From: Carallia brachiata | Lineage: Eukaryota > Streptophyta > Magnoliopsida > Malpighiales > Rhizophoraceae | Reading direction: 5' to 3' | DNA length: 64,000 nt | Assembly: GCA_021464245.1 (NCBI GenBank) | Contig: JADCRB010000096.1 | Coordinates: 286,951-350,950, forward strand | Part shown: one piece after another, positions 34,456 to 46,963 of the stretch | Layout: each line of letters starts with the position of its first letter | How positions within the stretch are numbered: position 1 is the first letter of the stretch | Translations under genes and position numbers: made by a program | Notes under the pieces: generated by a model | Seen by the model: the letters and a program-made list of their open reading frames with translations, nothing else | Databases searched by the model: none | Told to the model about the DNA's origin: nothing

Positions 34456-36851
34456 GCGAAGACCCACATTAAGATTGGGGCCCCTTCCCCTTGATCTTGA
34501 TTGTATCGTGTTAACTTCCCTTAAATCTATTAGAGGCCATTCATATATTTTGTGAAAGTCTTTAACATGATAAAGGAAATTTTGCCTTATTCCGTATTTT
34601 TGACCATCGTGTTGAATTTTAAGCTTCAATTGTGTTTTCATTTTCTATCTGGTTTTATATTCACCAATTCTTAATTAATAAAGGGCTTTATTACATGGAC
34701 AAGGTAAATGAACAAGCGAGATCAATTCAGGTAATATTGAATTAAAGGATTTTATTTTTTTAATTAATTTTTCCCGTTCACATATGGACAGTTCGTTTTC
34801 TAAAAAAGGACAATGAAGAAAAATTAGCCTTGAGGGAGGCCCATTTACAGGGATCAAATTAATTCGTAGAAATCATATCTAGAAACAATTCAATTTCAAA
34901 CGTTTAAATTGTTATAATCATAAATTAAGTTCGAAAATCTTAGACTTCTTTTTCCAATCAGTCTTTCCATTTTTAACTTCTATATTATGCCACTTTAGTT
35001 ACTTAATCAATCCAATAAAATATTCTTTGACTTTGATCTTTTTTCTCGGTCACAATGCTCCTTAAGATATCATCCGTTGACCAGAGAACATATGTTATAT
35101 GTCAGTTATGACTTATGATTCTTTTTTCCATCAACATTGCATATCTTTTTTTGGAAGATCAACATTGCATATCTAATATACCACGAATAGTCTCGATACG
35201 TAACCACAAGGAATCAATCTCTTTTCAATTGCCATTCTCTCTGTGTTGATTACTGCAATTCGATTAGGACTCGAAACCATAATTTCAAGCATTTCAATTA
35301 GGAATCGGAACCATAATTTCCAACAATTTTCACAGCAACAATTAGTGCAAAGTCTTTTTTTCTTTTGGGTCCATCTAAATTGGGCAAAGGAGAGTTATCT
35401 AGGATGATTACTAAACTACACTTGGTGATTAATTATAATTAGTAACATAGACTACTGTTGATGCAATGATTTAAAAGGTGTATAGGTGTTTGATAAGAAA
35501 AAGAATTATTTGAGTGGTAAAAATAAAGTTTGTATTTGAGAATGGAGCACAGAAAATAATGGGGCAAAAATGAGTTGCAAGGTGACACAAGAAAATTTTT
35601 AAACTGATCTTTGAATTCTTGTTTTTGATAACTTAAACCTTCTGCCAGCTGCGGCCTTTTTATGGGCTTATATTCATATGTGAACAAATTTAAAATGTTT
35701 TGGCTGCCGACTTAACTATTTCCATGCACGTGCAGAGTTGATTATTTCCATGCACATGCAGACAAGATTACACCTAGCTTTAATAGCCTGTTTGGATTAT
35801 GAGATTTCCGCGAGAAAGAAATTTGTGAGAAAGAAAATCATAAAAAAAGAAAATTATGTAAAAGAAAATTGTAAGAATTTGTTGTTTTGATTGTGAGAAA
35901 TATGTGAGAAAGAAATTGATGAGAAAGTGAAATTATGTGTTTAGATTGTATGAGAAAATGAAGAAAAAGAAAATATATAGTTGAAATTATAAAAATACCC
36001 CTACAAATGCATCTAGTAAAGGAGATCTTGTTAAGCTCTTTTGGTAATTTTATTGCATGTCTTTTTTTTTTGTCCGTTTGATTTTTATTGTACTTTTTTT
36101 GACACCCTCAAATTTTCTATTGGCTTTCATTTCTTATGTTATTTCCATAAAATCCAAACGGTGTAAATTGCCTAGGTTGCGTGTTCTCTTTCAAATTCTT
36201 TTCTTCAGCACAGAACAAACAGAGGGTAAAGACATGCTAATTTATAATATTCAACAAATTAACGTGATAGACTATGCTGCCATGCATATAAAATAAACAA
36301 TAGCCATCACTCATTTGATGCATGCATACATGCAAGCTGAACTTAATTACACGCTACAAGACAAGTTTGGTGTCGTGTGGAAGTACGCAACACACAAACT
36401 AACAAGCAAAATGCAATTTCAAAATGAACAATCTTTTGCTGAAATGGAAATGAACCAAAGCGAGCAGCATTAACGAAAGCTACAACCCCATGTGTAGAGA
36501 TCATCAAAGTTCAACCTCGTTCCAATTGCCTTAATAAAAATGTACTGACGATACTTGAGGTCAGAGTTGGAGGGCTCGTACTACAAGAAGTCACAGAGAT
36601 CATTAAAGTTCAAATTTTAATTCAGAAAAAAATATATAGACATGAAAAATTACAAATAAAAAATAATTATATTGCAATCGAACAATTGATTTATCCAACT
36701 AATAGATTAACGTTTGCAACAAAAGTAAATATATTTTTTGTTGGTTTTTTGTTGATTGTTTGGTTGTACAAGTCAATAGATCAATTACAATGTGGCTCTT
36801 TTACGTCTGTAATTTTTTATATCCGTGTATTAGGACTCTTTTAATCTAGTG
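34456..36851. other. Intergenic region GLP-a to GLP-b, B2
   Basis: Nearly identical to B1 5192-7580 up to about 36500, then diverging slightly. No gene recognised. The antisense protein-like segment seen at 7201-7350 carries a stop codon here. Confidence 0.55.
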
Positions 36852-36859
36852 TATAAATA
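36852..36859 (+). promoter_or_regulatory. TATA box of GLP-b, B2
   Basis: TATAAATA 78 bp before the last base ahead of the ATG at 36938. Confidence 0.72.
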
Positions 36860-36937
36860 GTCGTGTGCTGCTTGCAAGTTTTCTTGTCCAACGCTAGAGA
36901 GACTTGAGGCAAGCAACGTAGTAAGGGTAAAGAGATT

Positions 36938-37716
36938 ATGAGAGCAGCTGATTTCCTTTCAGCCTTCGGCCTAATCTTGGCTTTGGCTTCCTCATTTGCT
37001 AATGCCTATGATCCCAGTCCACTGCAGGACTTTTGTGTAGCTGCAAATGACACTAACTCAGCTGGTAATTATATGCATCCAAAAGCATGCCTAGTTGCTT
37101 TGCTCCCTGAATTGTTGATGTATGCAGTCATGATGGCTAATGTTTTTTCTTAATTTTTGCAGTCTTTGTGAATGGGGAATTCTGCAAGAATCCGAGCGAC
37201 GCGACGATCGATGACTTCTTGTTTTCAGGCCTAGATGTTCCTAGGGACACATCAAACGAACTTGGAGTAAACATTACTTTCGTAGATGTTGGTATGATAC
37301 CAGGACTCAACACTCAGGGCTTAACCTTGGCTCGCCTTGACTTTGCACCAAACGGTGGCCTAAATCCACCCCACTATCATCCCCGAGCGTCGGAGATCCT
37401 ACTAGTCTTGGAGGGCACACTCTATGCAGGCTTTGTTACATCTAACCCGGACCATCGCTTCTTCTCCAAAGTCCTGCATCCAGGAGATGTGATTGTTTTT
37501 CCCCTTGGGCTCATTCACTTTCAGCGGAATATTGGCAGCACTAGCGCAGTTGCTGTTGCTACATTAAGCAGCCAAAATCCAGGAGTGGTAACTGTGGCAA
37601 ATGCACTCTTTGGAGCAAATCCTGCTATTTCTCCTGGAGTTCTTGCCAAGGCATTACATTTGAAAAGGTGCGAGGTGGAATCTCTTCAGGAACAGACTTG
37701 GCCGAATCCAAGTTAA
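36938..37716 (+). CDS. Germin-like protein GLP-b, B2 (intact, two exons)
   Basis: CDS 36938-37064 plus 37163-37716 gives 226 residues; the 98-bp intron has donor GTAATT and acceptor TTTTTGCAG. Signal peptide of about 23 residues ends in NA before YDPSP. Cys33 and Cys50 form the conserved pair. Box 1 [10 protein letters not shown] gives His113, His115 and Glu120; box 2 [13 protein letters not shown] gives His161, with Asn165 after it. N37-D-T and N79-I-T are possible glycosylation sites. It is more diverged from GLP-a/e/f than those are from each other, and its exon 1 is two codons longer. This is the only intact copy of locus b in the window, since B1 lost ten bases. Role inferred from family: secreted Mn-binding germin of the apoplast. 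Confidence 0.93.
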
Positions 37717-39000
37717 CACAATCAGAAGTTAAAAACCAGTTCAATATTATGTACCAAAAAAAAAATAAAAGCCATTTCAGTATTACAAACTTATGCATGA
37801 TAATCTGTATGTGGTCATGCTGATATAGAAATAATTATGGCCTTAGTTTCTTTACTAGCTGTATAAGCGTCATGAAAGGTGCATGATCTAGGTTTGTAAG
37901 AGGCCAAATCCCTGTGATTTTGAATTATGGAACTTATCTTAGTTATTCCTTGTTTCACATTTCTCGTTAAATTAACAAAAAGCCAAGAGCAATCCGGGTT
38001 CAGGCTTTGGCAGCCAGCTTAGGTAATGCATATAAGGGAAAAGCTCTGACAGACTATCTAAGCTCATTGAGTTTAGGTGCTCATTGTTATGAAGGAATTG
38101 TGAATTCACGGATGCCTTCATCTTTAGATGCAAAAACATATTTAGTCTCACAAATTCTAGACTTTTTAGCATGTCCCTAAAAGGTTGCTGCATAGTTCAC
38201 AGAATCAGTCAGCCACGGCATCCTTCAGAAAAAAAATCACAAAAATTTCTAGGCATACCGATGCAGCACATTTTGCAATCAATTGTGGCTGTAACATGCT
38301 GCAATGCAATTCAATAATTCCTCTACAGTTCTGCGGCACTGTTTCATTGCAGCCCCAAGATGACACGTTTTGTAATTTCCATTTTCCAATTAATTATGAT
38401 TAAATGTAATTTTATAGTGTTAAATAATGACTATGAAACTCAAAATTTACCAAAAGTTTAAGTTGAAAGTAGAGAAAATTCAAAGTTATTATAAGTCATG
38501 TTATAGACTTATTTATTTTTAATATGAGGTATTTATTCTTTAACATGCTCGCTTGACATGTGTTAGGTTCAATTAGTACGTGATATAAGGAAATTAGACT
38601 GAAGCGGGTCAAACTCATAGCAATGGGCCAAATTAATAAGTGCAGATAAAAAAGATAAATCAAGTTCTAATACTATGTTAAATAATGACTATAAATTTCA
38701 AAATCTATCAAAAGTTTCAACTAAAAGTAAGGGAAGTTCAAAGTTATTATGAATAATATTATAGATTTATTTCTTTTTAATAGATTTATTCTTTAACATG
38801 TAGTTTTGAATCCATACTAGTTGCCACATGCGCAATATAAAGTGGTGAGCTGAGAAAGACAAGTTAAGCTGTAAACTGAAAGGACTGTTTTCTCTTTGTT
38901 TGCACACTTCATACTTGCAAATTAGGTGGATGACTTGGTTTGTTTTTTAACTCGAAAAATTTTAGTTTATAGCGTAAAGAAGTAGATTAAGGCCTTTGTT
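37717..39000. other. GLP-b 3' flank, B2
   Basis: Counterpart of 8436-9724 including the two diverged repeat segments (about 38409-38545 and 38670-38799). No gene recognised. Confidence 0.45.
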
Positions 39001-39318
39001 TGCTAGTAATGCCAAACTTACATGACTTAGTTCTGTAACTAAGATACTGTCATAAACAATATAAAATTATTAGGCGTTGGCTTTTTTAAAACCAAATTAC
39101 AAATTTGCTTGCAATGCCAAATTTATGTGACTTAGTTCTTTAAAGAAGATGCTATCATAAACAATATAAAACTATCAGGCGATGGCTTTTTTCAAACCAA
39201 ATTACAAATTTGCTTGTAATGCCAAACTTACATGACTTAGTTCTCTAACTAAAATGCTATTATAAACAATATAAAACTATTAGGGGTTGACTTTTTTCAA
39301 ACCAAATTACAAATTTGC
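39001..39318. repeat. 105-bp tandem repeat, three units, B2
   Basis: Units start GCCAAA at 39011, 39116 and 39221, exact period 105 bp, same array as in B1. Confidence 0.85.
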
Positions 39319-40009
39319 AAGATGTACTAAATATAATCGTGGATTTTTCTTTTCCTTCTCATGGTAGAAGTGGATGGTCAAAGAGATTTAAAGTTTGTCA
39401 TTTACCCTTTGTTCCTTTTACTGAGGAATATATGGTAGGTTGTGTACGCATGTAGTTAAATGAGAAGAAAGGTTTGAAATTTAGCTGTCTCCAGAATTGA
39501 GGATCGAACCAAAAATTTGCTGCAACTGCAAAGATGGACAGCAGGAAAAAAAAACATATACACAAAAACACATAGAAAAAGCACAAGCTAACAAAGCTAG
39601 TATCAACATTCATCAAACATTTTAGTATTAAATTGGTTGGGAAGGCCGTCTAGGAAGAAATCGATGATACTAGTTTACAATTGAAGACTACAGATGGTGC
39701 TAATTCCTTCTAGTAGGCAGGCTGAAATATCTATGTCAGTAGAGTGCTTAAGCAATTTATTGATTTGATTCAGTGTCTGGTGGAGAAAGGGTATGAGAGG
39801 ATACTTCCAATTTGCATTGGTTATCGATTTGGTTCAGTATCTGCTTGAGCATATAAACAGATAGACAATGATCCCTCGTCTTTCAGTTAAAATTCACCCA
39901 AAAAAAACTGATTCAATCACTTGTCAACAATAAATAGAGTCTTCAGCCATGAAATATTTCTCACCCTCAACATTATACTTGACATTAAGTAATAGACAAT
40001 TTGAGTACA

Positions 40010-40822
40010 ATGAAGGAAATCCACTTCATTCTGTCCTCTGTCCTTCTGGTTTTTATCTCTGCTGCTTCTGCCTTGATCCTAGTCCTCTTCAGGACTTCTG
40101 TGTAGCTATCAACAACATCAACAATGGCGGTATATGTTTCCCGACTGCATTATTTTTAGCCTATGAATGCATTAAATGTATCGCATGAACAAGAGCATCA
40201 TCCAGATAGAAACAAATAATAAAATTATTTGTCCTTTTTCCTTGTGACAGAATTTGACCATCTCAAACATTTTTTCTATGCAGTGTTTGTGAATGGAAAG
40301 TTCTGCAACGATCCGAAGCTAGCAACAGCGGATGATTTCTTCTTTTCAGGGTTTGACATGCCAAGGAACACATCAAACAAAGTTGGGTGCATTGTCACTC
40401 TCTTGAATGTTAACAAAATTCCTGGGCTTAACACTCTAGGCATATCCATGGCCCGTCTCGAGTTTGCACCTTCTGGCCTAAATGCAACCCACACTCACCC
40501 TCACACCAAGGAGATCCTGACAGTCCTGGAACGCACCCTTTATGTAGGTTTCGTCACATCAAACTAGGATGATAATCGCTTCTTCACCAAAATCCTGAAT
40601 GCAGGAGACGTTTTTGTATTTCCAATTGGTCTCATGCACTTCCAGTATAATGTCGGAAATACCAAATCTGTAGCTATTGCTTCATTGAACAGCCAAAATC
40701 CGGGACTCATCCTCATAGGAAATACAGTGTTCGGAGCCAAGCCACCAATTAATGCTGATGTTCTCGCTAAGGCTTTCCAGTTGGACAAAAATGTGGTGAA
40801 CTACCTCCAGAACAAGTTCTGA
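40010..40822 (+). pseudogene. Germin-like GLP-c, B2, frameshift in exon 1 plus shared stop
   Basis: Exon 1 40010-40129 is one base short of the B1 copy (GCCTTGATCC versus GCCCTTGATCC near 40073), so the frame shifts right after the signal peptide. Exon 2 40284-40822 carries the same TAG (40565-40567) as B1. The two copies otherwise differ at few positions, for example T/A at the GKSVxIAS segment. The exon 1 lesion is younger than the duplication and the TAG older, consistent with a locus that was already dead when copied. Confidence 0.9.
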
Positions 40823-42537
40823 CCGAACAACCATTATCGAGAATGTGCACGTGGCTGCCATAAATTAGCAGCTTGCTTGCCAATGTTCAGCATCATATTC
40901 TTTCATTCAGGTTATTGCCAATTTCTTGTATGTAACAAGGGAGGCTTTGCTCCTCCGGAGGGTTTGTTTGAGTTGACATTTTTTATTTTTTAGTTGATTG
41001 GCTCCGGTTGGGTTTCAAACACGAGATCTTCAATTTTAGAGATGATTTTAATACCAATTGAGTTAATACTCATTTATATTTAATTTCTCCATTGATTGTA
41101 AACCAAGGAGGTGCTCCTATGCCTTTCTTGCAGATTTTAGTGTGCTGCATTAGCAGAGCTGATGTCTCTCTTTGACAGAAACTGTTGTATTTGATTTTAT
41201 AGTATCAAAAAATGGCTTCAGGCAGAAATGTTGTATTTATAAGAAATAAAGGAAAGCAAAAAAAGAAGAAATCCCCCTGAAAGTGACATCAGAAGAATAA
41301 TGTTAGGATGCGACTATCCCATGCTATGCTAAAAAAAATACTAATCAGTTTCCTAATCTCTGCAGCTGTTATCTTTTACTTATTTGAATCATTAGACTTT
41401 CATAATCAGTTTCCTAATCATGGGGTTAGCAAACAGTGAACTTTTGGAAGTTAAAAATGAGTTCTTTTATTCTAAAGCATTGCTGAAATGGGGTTTCCAA
41501 AACTGTAAAGAAGAGCCAATTGTTAACTGCACAATGAAGAACTTTATCAGTTTTGTTGCCTTTTTTTTTTCTTTTTTTTTTTTCCACTCATTGTTCTTTC
41601 TTCTTAAAGTCGAACATGGCCCCAAAGCCAAAAAGCTACTGTGGTCAATAACCCAAATGAAGTTTCCATCTTCTAAAAAAAAAAAAAAAAAGTCATAAGA
41701 AGCTTTTATATTTATTGATGCGGTACTTTATTTATTATAATAGTTGGTAATATGAAACTCACATGACTTAGTTCTCCAACCAAGATGATACCGCAACCAA
41801 CAGAAACTACCAGGCATTAGCTTTTTCAAACCCAAATTACAATTTTGTAAGATGTATGTAATTTTGATGCTAGATCTTGTGTTTGTTGTTTACCCTTTTC
41901 TTCTCTTTTATTGAGGAATCTATGATTCACCAAGGACTAATGAAATTAGTCATCCCCGGTGGTTGATTTATGCAAGTCCATCCATATGTAGGTTGTGTAC
42001 GCAGGCAGTAGATGAGAAGCAAGAGATAAAGGAAAACTTAGTCCTAAACATTTAAGGATTTTTACAATTGAATCCTATCTGTTTTTATTTTTTCATTTCA
42101 GCTATAAATCTTCAAGATCTGTTTCAATTTAGTCCTTCCATCGACAAATTTAGATCAAATTGTTGAATAACATACATTGAACTAACGGGAATAATCCTAA
42201 TCCTATTGACAAAAGGATTTGATAGTAACAGATTTTAAAGAATCAAGACTACAATGAAAAAACGAAAAAGTGTAGGGGTTAATTAATGTTCCAAATGAAA
42301 ACAAACTGAAAATTTTTTCAATAATAATAATAATATTTGTAATAAAAAAATGAAGTCTTTTGTAACAACTATCAATTTTATTATATTTAAGATATTAGTT
42401 AAAATACAAAAATTTTTCACATATATTAATGGTCTTCTTTCTAGCCCATGAATGCAGTACATATATTGCAGAACACGAACATATTGTACTTTTTGCTCGT
42501 ATTACAATTTGATCGTATCAAACATTTTTCTATGCAG
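40823..42537. other. GLP-c to GLP-d interval, B2
   Basis: About 41742-41850 holds a diverged unit of the 105-bp repeat found before GLP-c. About 42440-42537 resembles the GLP-c intron, including the TATGCAG acceptor. GLP-d is therefore a tandem copy of the GLP-c unit including flank. No GLP-d exon 1 could be found. A MITE-like insertion lies between (next entry). Confidence 0.6.
42046..42290. mobile_element. MITE-like foldback in the GLP-d upstream region, B2
   Basis: The left end TTAGTCCTAAACATTTAAGG and the right end in reverse complement GGAACATTAATTAACCCCTA, with TTTTTTCATT blocks behind both and GTCCTTCCATCGAC against GTCAATAGGATT in the centre, suggest degenerate long inverted repeats like the element at 15396. 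It may be what replaced or displaced GLP-d exon 1. Boundaries approximate. Confidence 0.4.
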
Positions 42538-43092
42538 TGTTTGTGTATGGACAATTCGGCAAGGACCCGAAGTCAGCAACAGCGGATGATTTCTTCTTTT
42601 CAGGGTTTGACAGGCCAAGAAAAACATCGAACCAAGTTGGGTCCAATGTCACTCTCTTGAATGTTGACAAAATTTTCTGGGCTTAACACTCTTGGCATAT
42701 CCATAGCTCGTCTCGAGTTCGCACCCGGCGGACTAAATGCACCCCATAATCACCCTCGCGCCACGGAGATCCTAACAGTCCTGGAAGGCACCCTTTATGT
42801 GGGTTTCGTCGCATCGAACCAGGATGGTAATCGGTTGTTCACCAAAATCCTGAACGCAGGAGACGTTTTTGTATTTCCAATCGATCTCATTCACTTCCAG
42901 TATAATGTCGGAAATACCAAAGCTGTAGCTATTGCTTCATTGAACAGCCGAAATCCAGGACTCATCCTCATAGGAAATACAGTGTTCGGAGCCATGCCGC
43001 CAATTAAGGCTGATGTTCTCACTAAGGCTTTCCAGTTGGACAAAAATGTGGTGAACTATCTCCAAAACCTGTTTTGGGTGAACAACCATTAG
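42538..43092 (+). pseudogene. Germin-like GLP-d, B2, exon 2 only, frameshifted
   Basis: Exon 2 starts after TATGCAG at 42538 and is full length, but no exon 1 is present upstream. One extra base near 42675 (AAAATTTTCTGGG against AAAATTCCTGGG in GLP-c) shifts the frame to a TAA at 42684-42686; the remaining 143 codons to 43092 are open. The conserved Cys of FCK is replaced by Gly (QFGKDPK), removing one half of the disulfide, and box 2 has Asp for Gly (PIDLIHF). The metal ligands HNHPRATE and IHF remain. This copy shows what the truncated B1 fragment looked like before its deletion. Confidence 0.9.
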
Positions 43093-45698
43093 CGGGAATG
43101 TGCATGTTGCAGCCATAACATAAATCACGAGCTTGCTTCCCAATGTTCAGCATCATATTCTTTATTGTTCTTGTTGCGATAATTATTATGTATAAGGGAT
43201 ATACTATGCTCCTCAAAAAGGGATATACTATGCTCCTCAGGAAGATTTGTTTGAGCTTAACATTTTTCATTTCTTAAGTAATTGTAAATTAAAGAGGTGA
43301 TTCTATGCCTTTCTTGTTGGTTTCAGTATGGATTTGTGGAATGGAAGTTCACTTCCTCCTGTTCTGCACTTTAATCCAACTCAAAATCCAATAGACCCCA
43401 AAAGAAAAAAGATGAAGAAAAATAGATAGACCCCTGCAACTTCAGATTCATTTAAAAATATTCATAGAATTCTGATATGGAATAATCAGTATCATTTTTT
43501 CTGTAACATAGATATGATCTGACAAATGCTGTCCTTGTTTACCCTGATCAACCTGTATGCAAGTTGAACCACAATAAAATTGAACATTCAACCAACTAAA
43601 TTAATTGAAGAGAAAATATTTTGTGTGCTCCTTTTTTTATGTGCTAATTGCTGTGGTGAACATAATAAAATTGACAATTTTTGTTACAAAATTAATAATT
43701 TTTATAGCAAAAATTAAAATTCGTTACTTTTCGTTATAAATATTAACAGTTTTATTATAAAAATTTTTAATTTTTTTGCATCGAGCACCAATCGACACAT
43801 AAAAAATTGGCACATGTATTTGTGCCCTTAATTATAAATTATGCCAACAAAACGCACGAAAAAGGGCGCGTTCACTGATCAGATTAAATCGTATCTCAAG
43901 TCTTATATTTTCACCGAATCACAAGGCACTGAAGCTGTCAAAAAAGGCCAAGTTGTACGAAATCGACATTAGAGTTGCTATAGGTGGAAACTGGGGAGTG
44001 GAGATTGAACATGGCCTTTCTCATTGCAACTAGAAAATGTTCCACTGCATATATTCCTAGGATCAGTCAACAACAATCAGACTGCTGCAAATTTGGTCAT
44101 TAAAGCCCAATTTTAATCCCATTAAACCTCTCAGACTATATCACTAGAAAAGTGCGTCTTGTATAATATATCGGAAACACAACGCCATCCTGTGCCTTTA
44201 CGCTGGTCGAAGAGAAAAGCTCTTGGGCATTTGTTCAAGGTTCGCAAATTTTCAGCACAATTTTGAAAATTCTGTCATCGCTAGACATAAGGTGTACATG
44301 AATTTTCAGATTTAAAATTCGATTTCTAGTCATTACAAATCAAATGGAAATTCTCACGCTCGTCCCTTTTCTATGCCAAAAACATCAAGAACATGTATGT
44401 TGATGAAGTCCTTTTTTTTTTCTTTTTAGTAAAAGTCTGCATTTTTTTAAAAACAAAAATTTCCCACATGAATTTTATAAAGTATAGATTATAGATTAAC
44501 TATAATTAAGGCTAGCTATTGCCTATTGGCACATAAGAATACTTTTTCTTCATCAAGATTTGGTTATCTTGGTTTAAGCTGAGATAAATCTATACATCCC
44601 CTAGCTCCAATGTAAATGACATGTAAATTATGAAATCAACAATCATAAAATATTTTTTTTTTTTTTGTTTACAGAGAGGACTAAACTCGAATTAAATTAA
44701 AATTATCTCTAAGAAAGCTGACCTCAATTATATCATCTGTAAGTAAACTCTGCAACCCCTTTTGCGGATGATTAAGAATAGTCAATCCTAAACCTTGAGT
44801 AAGAGCAAATGAGGCGAGCCAATCTACAGCCGACTTCTCTCACGATAATTATGACTCAATTAAAAGACTAATCCCTCTACGTCAACTCCCTATAGGAACG
44901 AATATGGGAAACCCAACTACAAGAAATTTTTATACGAATTATAAACAAATTATTGTAGCAATTCATATTTAATCATACCCAGGAGACGTTTCTAACGTTG
45001 CTTGTATAATTCCACCACCCGACAGGTTTGAATGAGTCAGAAATAATAAGACACCAAATATCCCAAAGACTTGACTTATATCAGCCGAGGTAGTAATTTC
45101 CCCAGTAAAGATGCGGTGCGGATAATAACGTAGCAATATGTGTAGAATATAATGGCGATTATATGGAACCAGTTTGTTCATGAATTTTAATTTCAGCACC
45201 TGCCCAAGTCAATTTTATTAGGTTTGAGACTAATAAATTATCTGTCGCGGAAATCCTTTGGTCATGCCTTAGAAAATTAATTCATTCCATGCTTGATGCC
45301 AACGCATGTCAATGATTAATCATACATTGTGTATCACTTTCTTTCTAAAGCATTCGGTGAGATTAAACCTACATTTAAAATGTGCTACACACTTTTCAGC
45401 CGGACTGTGGGTACCAGCTTTCCCATTTCACTAGATTTAAAAAAAAAATCCAATCCAAGAACCAGTTTTTCACTTTTTTTCTTTCGTACTATACCCAACT
45501 GTAGAGAATGACACAAATGCCTAATTTTGAGCTGAATAATAACCAGTGGGCTGACGAATTTGGTCATCAAAGGCCCCAGTTTCAATCCCATTAAGCCTTT
45601 CTCAGACCTCAGTCTGTATCATCATCGCCACAAACATAGGAATTCTATATTAAGACAGAATGATAATTATTTTCGTTCTAAAATTTTATAAATTTTTT
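43093..45698. other. Intergenic region between convergent GLP-d and GLP-e, B2 (part 1)
   Basis: Counterpart of 12799-15395; a short direct repeat (AAGGGATATACTATGCTCCTC twice, near 43195 and 43218) is specific to B2. No gene recognised. Confidence 0.5.
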
Positions 45699-45949
45699 AA
45701 TTGAATTTTAAATTTTTTAATTTTTTTAATTAAGTCGTATATATTTTAGATCATCTATAATTAAGTCCTTTCTATCGACGGTTGCCAATTAAATTATTTG
45801 AAACGTACTTTTGACCAAATTAAAGTGAGTTAAAAAAAAACTAAATACATTAGTTTAATAATCTGGTCATTGATGAAAGGACTCGATTGTAAATAATTTG
45901 AAATGTATATGACTCAATTTAAAAAATTAAAATGTTTAAAATTCAATTG
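45699..45949. mobile_element. Foldback MITE, B2 copy, internally deleted
   Basis: Same element as B1 15396-15740, but the loop and inner part of the right arm are missing (joint near 45860), shortening the element by about 95 bp. Confidence 0.65.
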
Positions 45950-46963
45950 TTGACATTGCAGGCTCACTCTTATCAATTGGTGAAATTTTTCTCTTTCTCA
46001 ACAATTTTACTCAAAACATTTCTTGTAAATTTGTAAACTAATAAATTTCTTTCATTTCTTTTCTCCGGTAATTAGAATAATAATATTATGTATAATTATT
46101 AATAAAAAAGAAATATTATATATCAACTATTAAGTAATAATAAAATAATATAAATTATTAAAATTTATTATGGATAATTATTTTTTACTCTCTTTTATAA
46201 TTATCAATTAAAATTAACACATTAATTCTTATCTGTAATAAATTTATAATATATTTAATTTTTATTCTTTTAATAGTCAATTAACCAATACCACATGCAA
46301 TGATTGCACAAAAAATAAAATAAATAAAAGTGACTGTGACTTGCAAAATCTATGAGTCATTTAATGATTTAGATTAAAAAATAGATAAATTGTTAAATAT
46401 TGTTGGATAAATTATATAACTACATTATTGTTATCTAAGGCTAAGTTAAACTGTAAAGCTCTAATAAAAAGAGCTAGAATGAACATAGGTACGAAATTCT
46501 TGCCCGTATATTAACAAGACAAATTAAAAACAACGATCACTTCCAAGAAATTGAGAGAGTTGTGGTATGATCCTCAACATTCTGGCAGGAGCTTTGCTCT
46601 TATGGACAACTCGAAATGGATCACTTTTCAAATGCCATTAATTACGACTTTAAGAACCTGAAACCATAATTCACAACAATTTTTTTCAACCAAAGTGCAG
46701 CAATTTTAGAACAATATAATAACATCAATTTTCCTAGGGAAGTTGCGACAGAAAGTAGATATAGTGTATTGAGCTTAAAATCAAACCATCATGAAAAGAT
46801 GGGCAGACTTAGGCAACCTTCATTATTCGTTACAACTTATTTTAACATATAAAAATGGCCTCCTGTGGAATTATCAATTGAAAGATAATTTAATTAGCAT
46901 GCAATAGAAAATGCCACTGTAGTAGTAATAATTCATGCAGATTTCTCCAATATTATAAGTTCA
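45950..46963. other. Intergenic region with the empty copia site, B2
   Basis: GAATG at 46477-46481 is the undisturbed target of the copia element found in B1. The following 271 bp (46482-46752) have no visible partner in B1 because of the N gap. No gene recognised. Confidence 0.75.
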
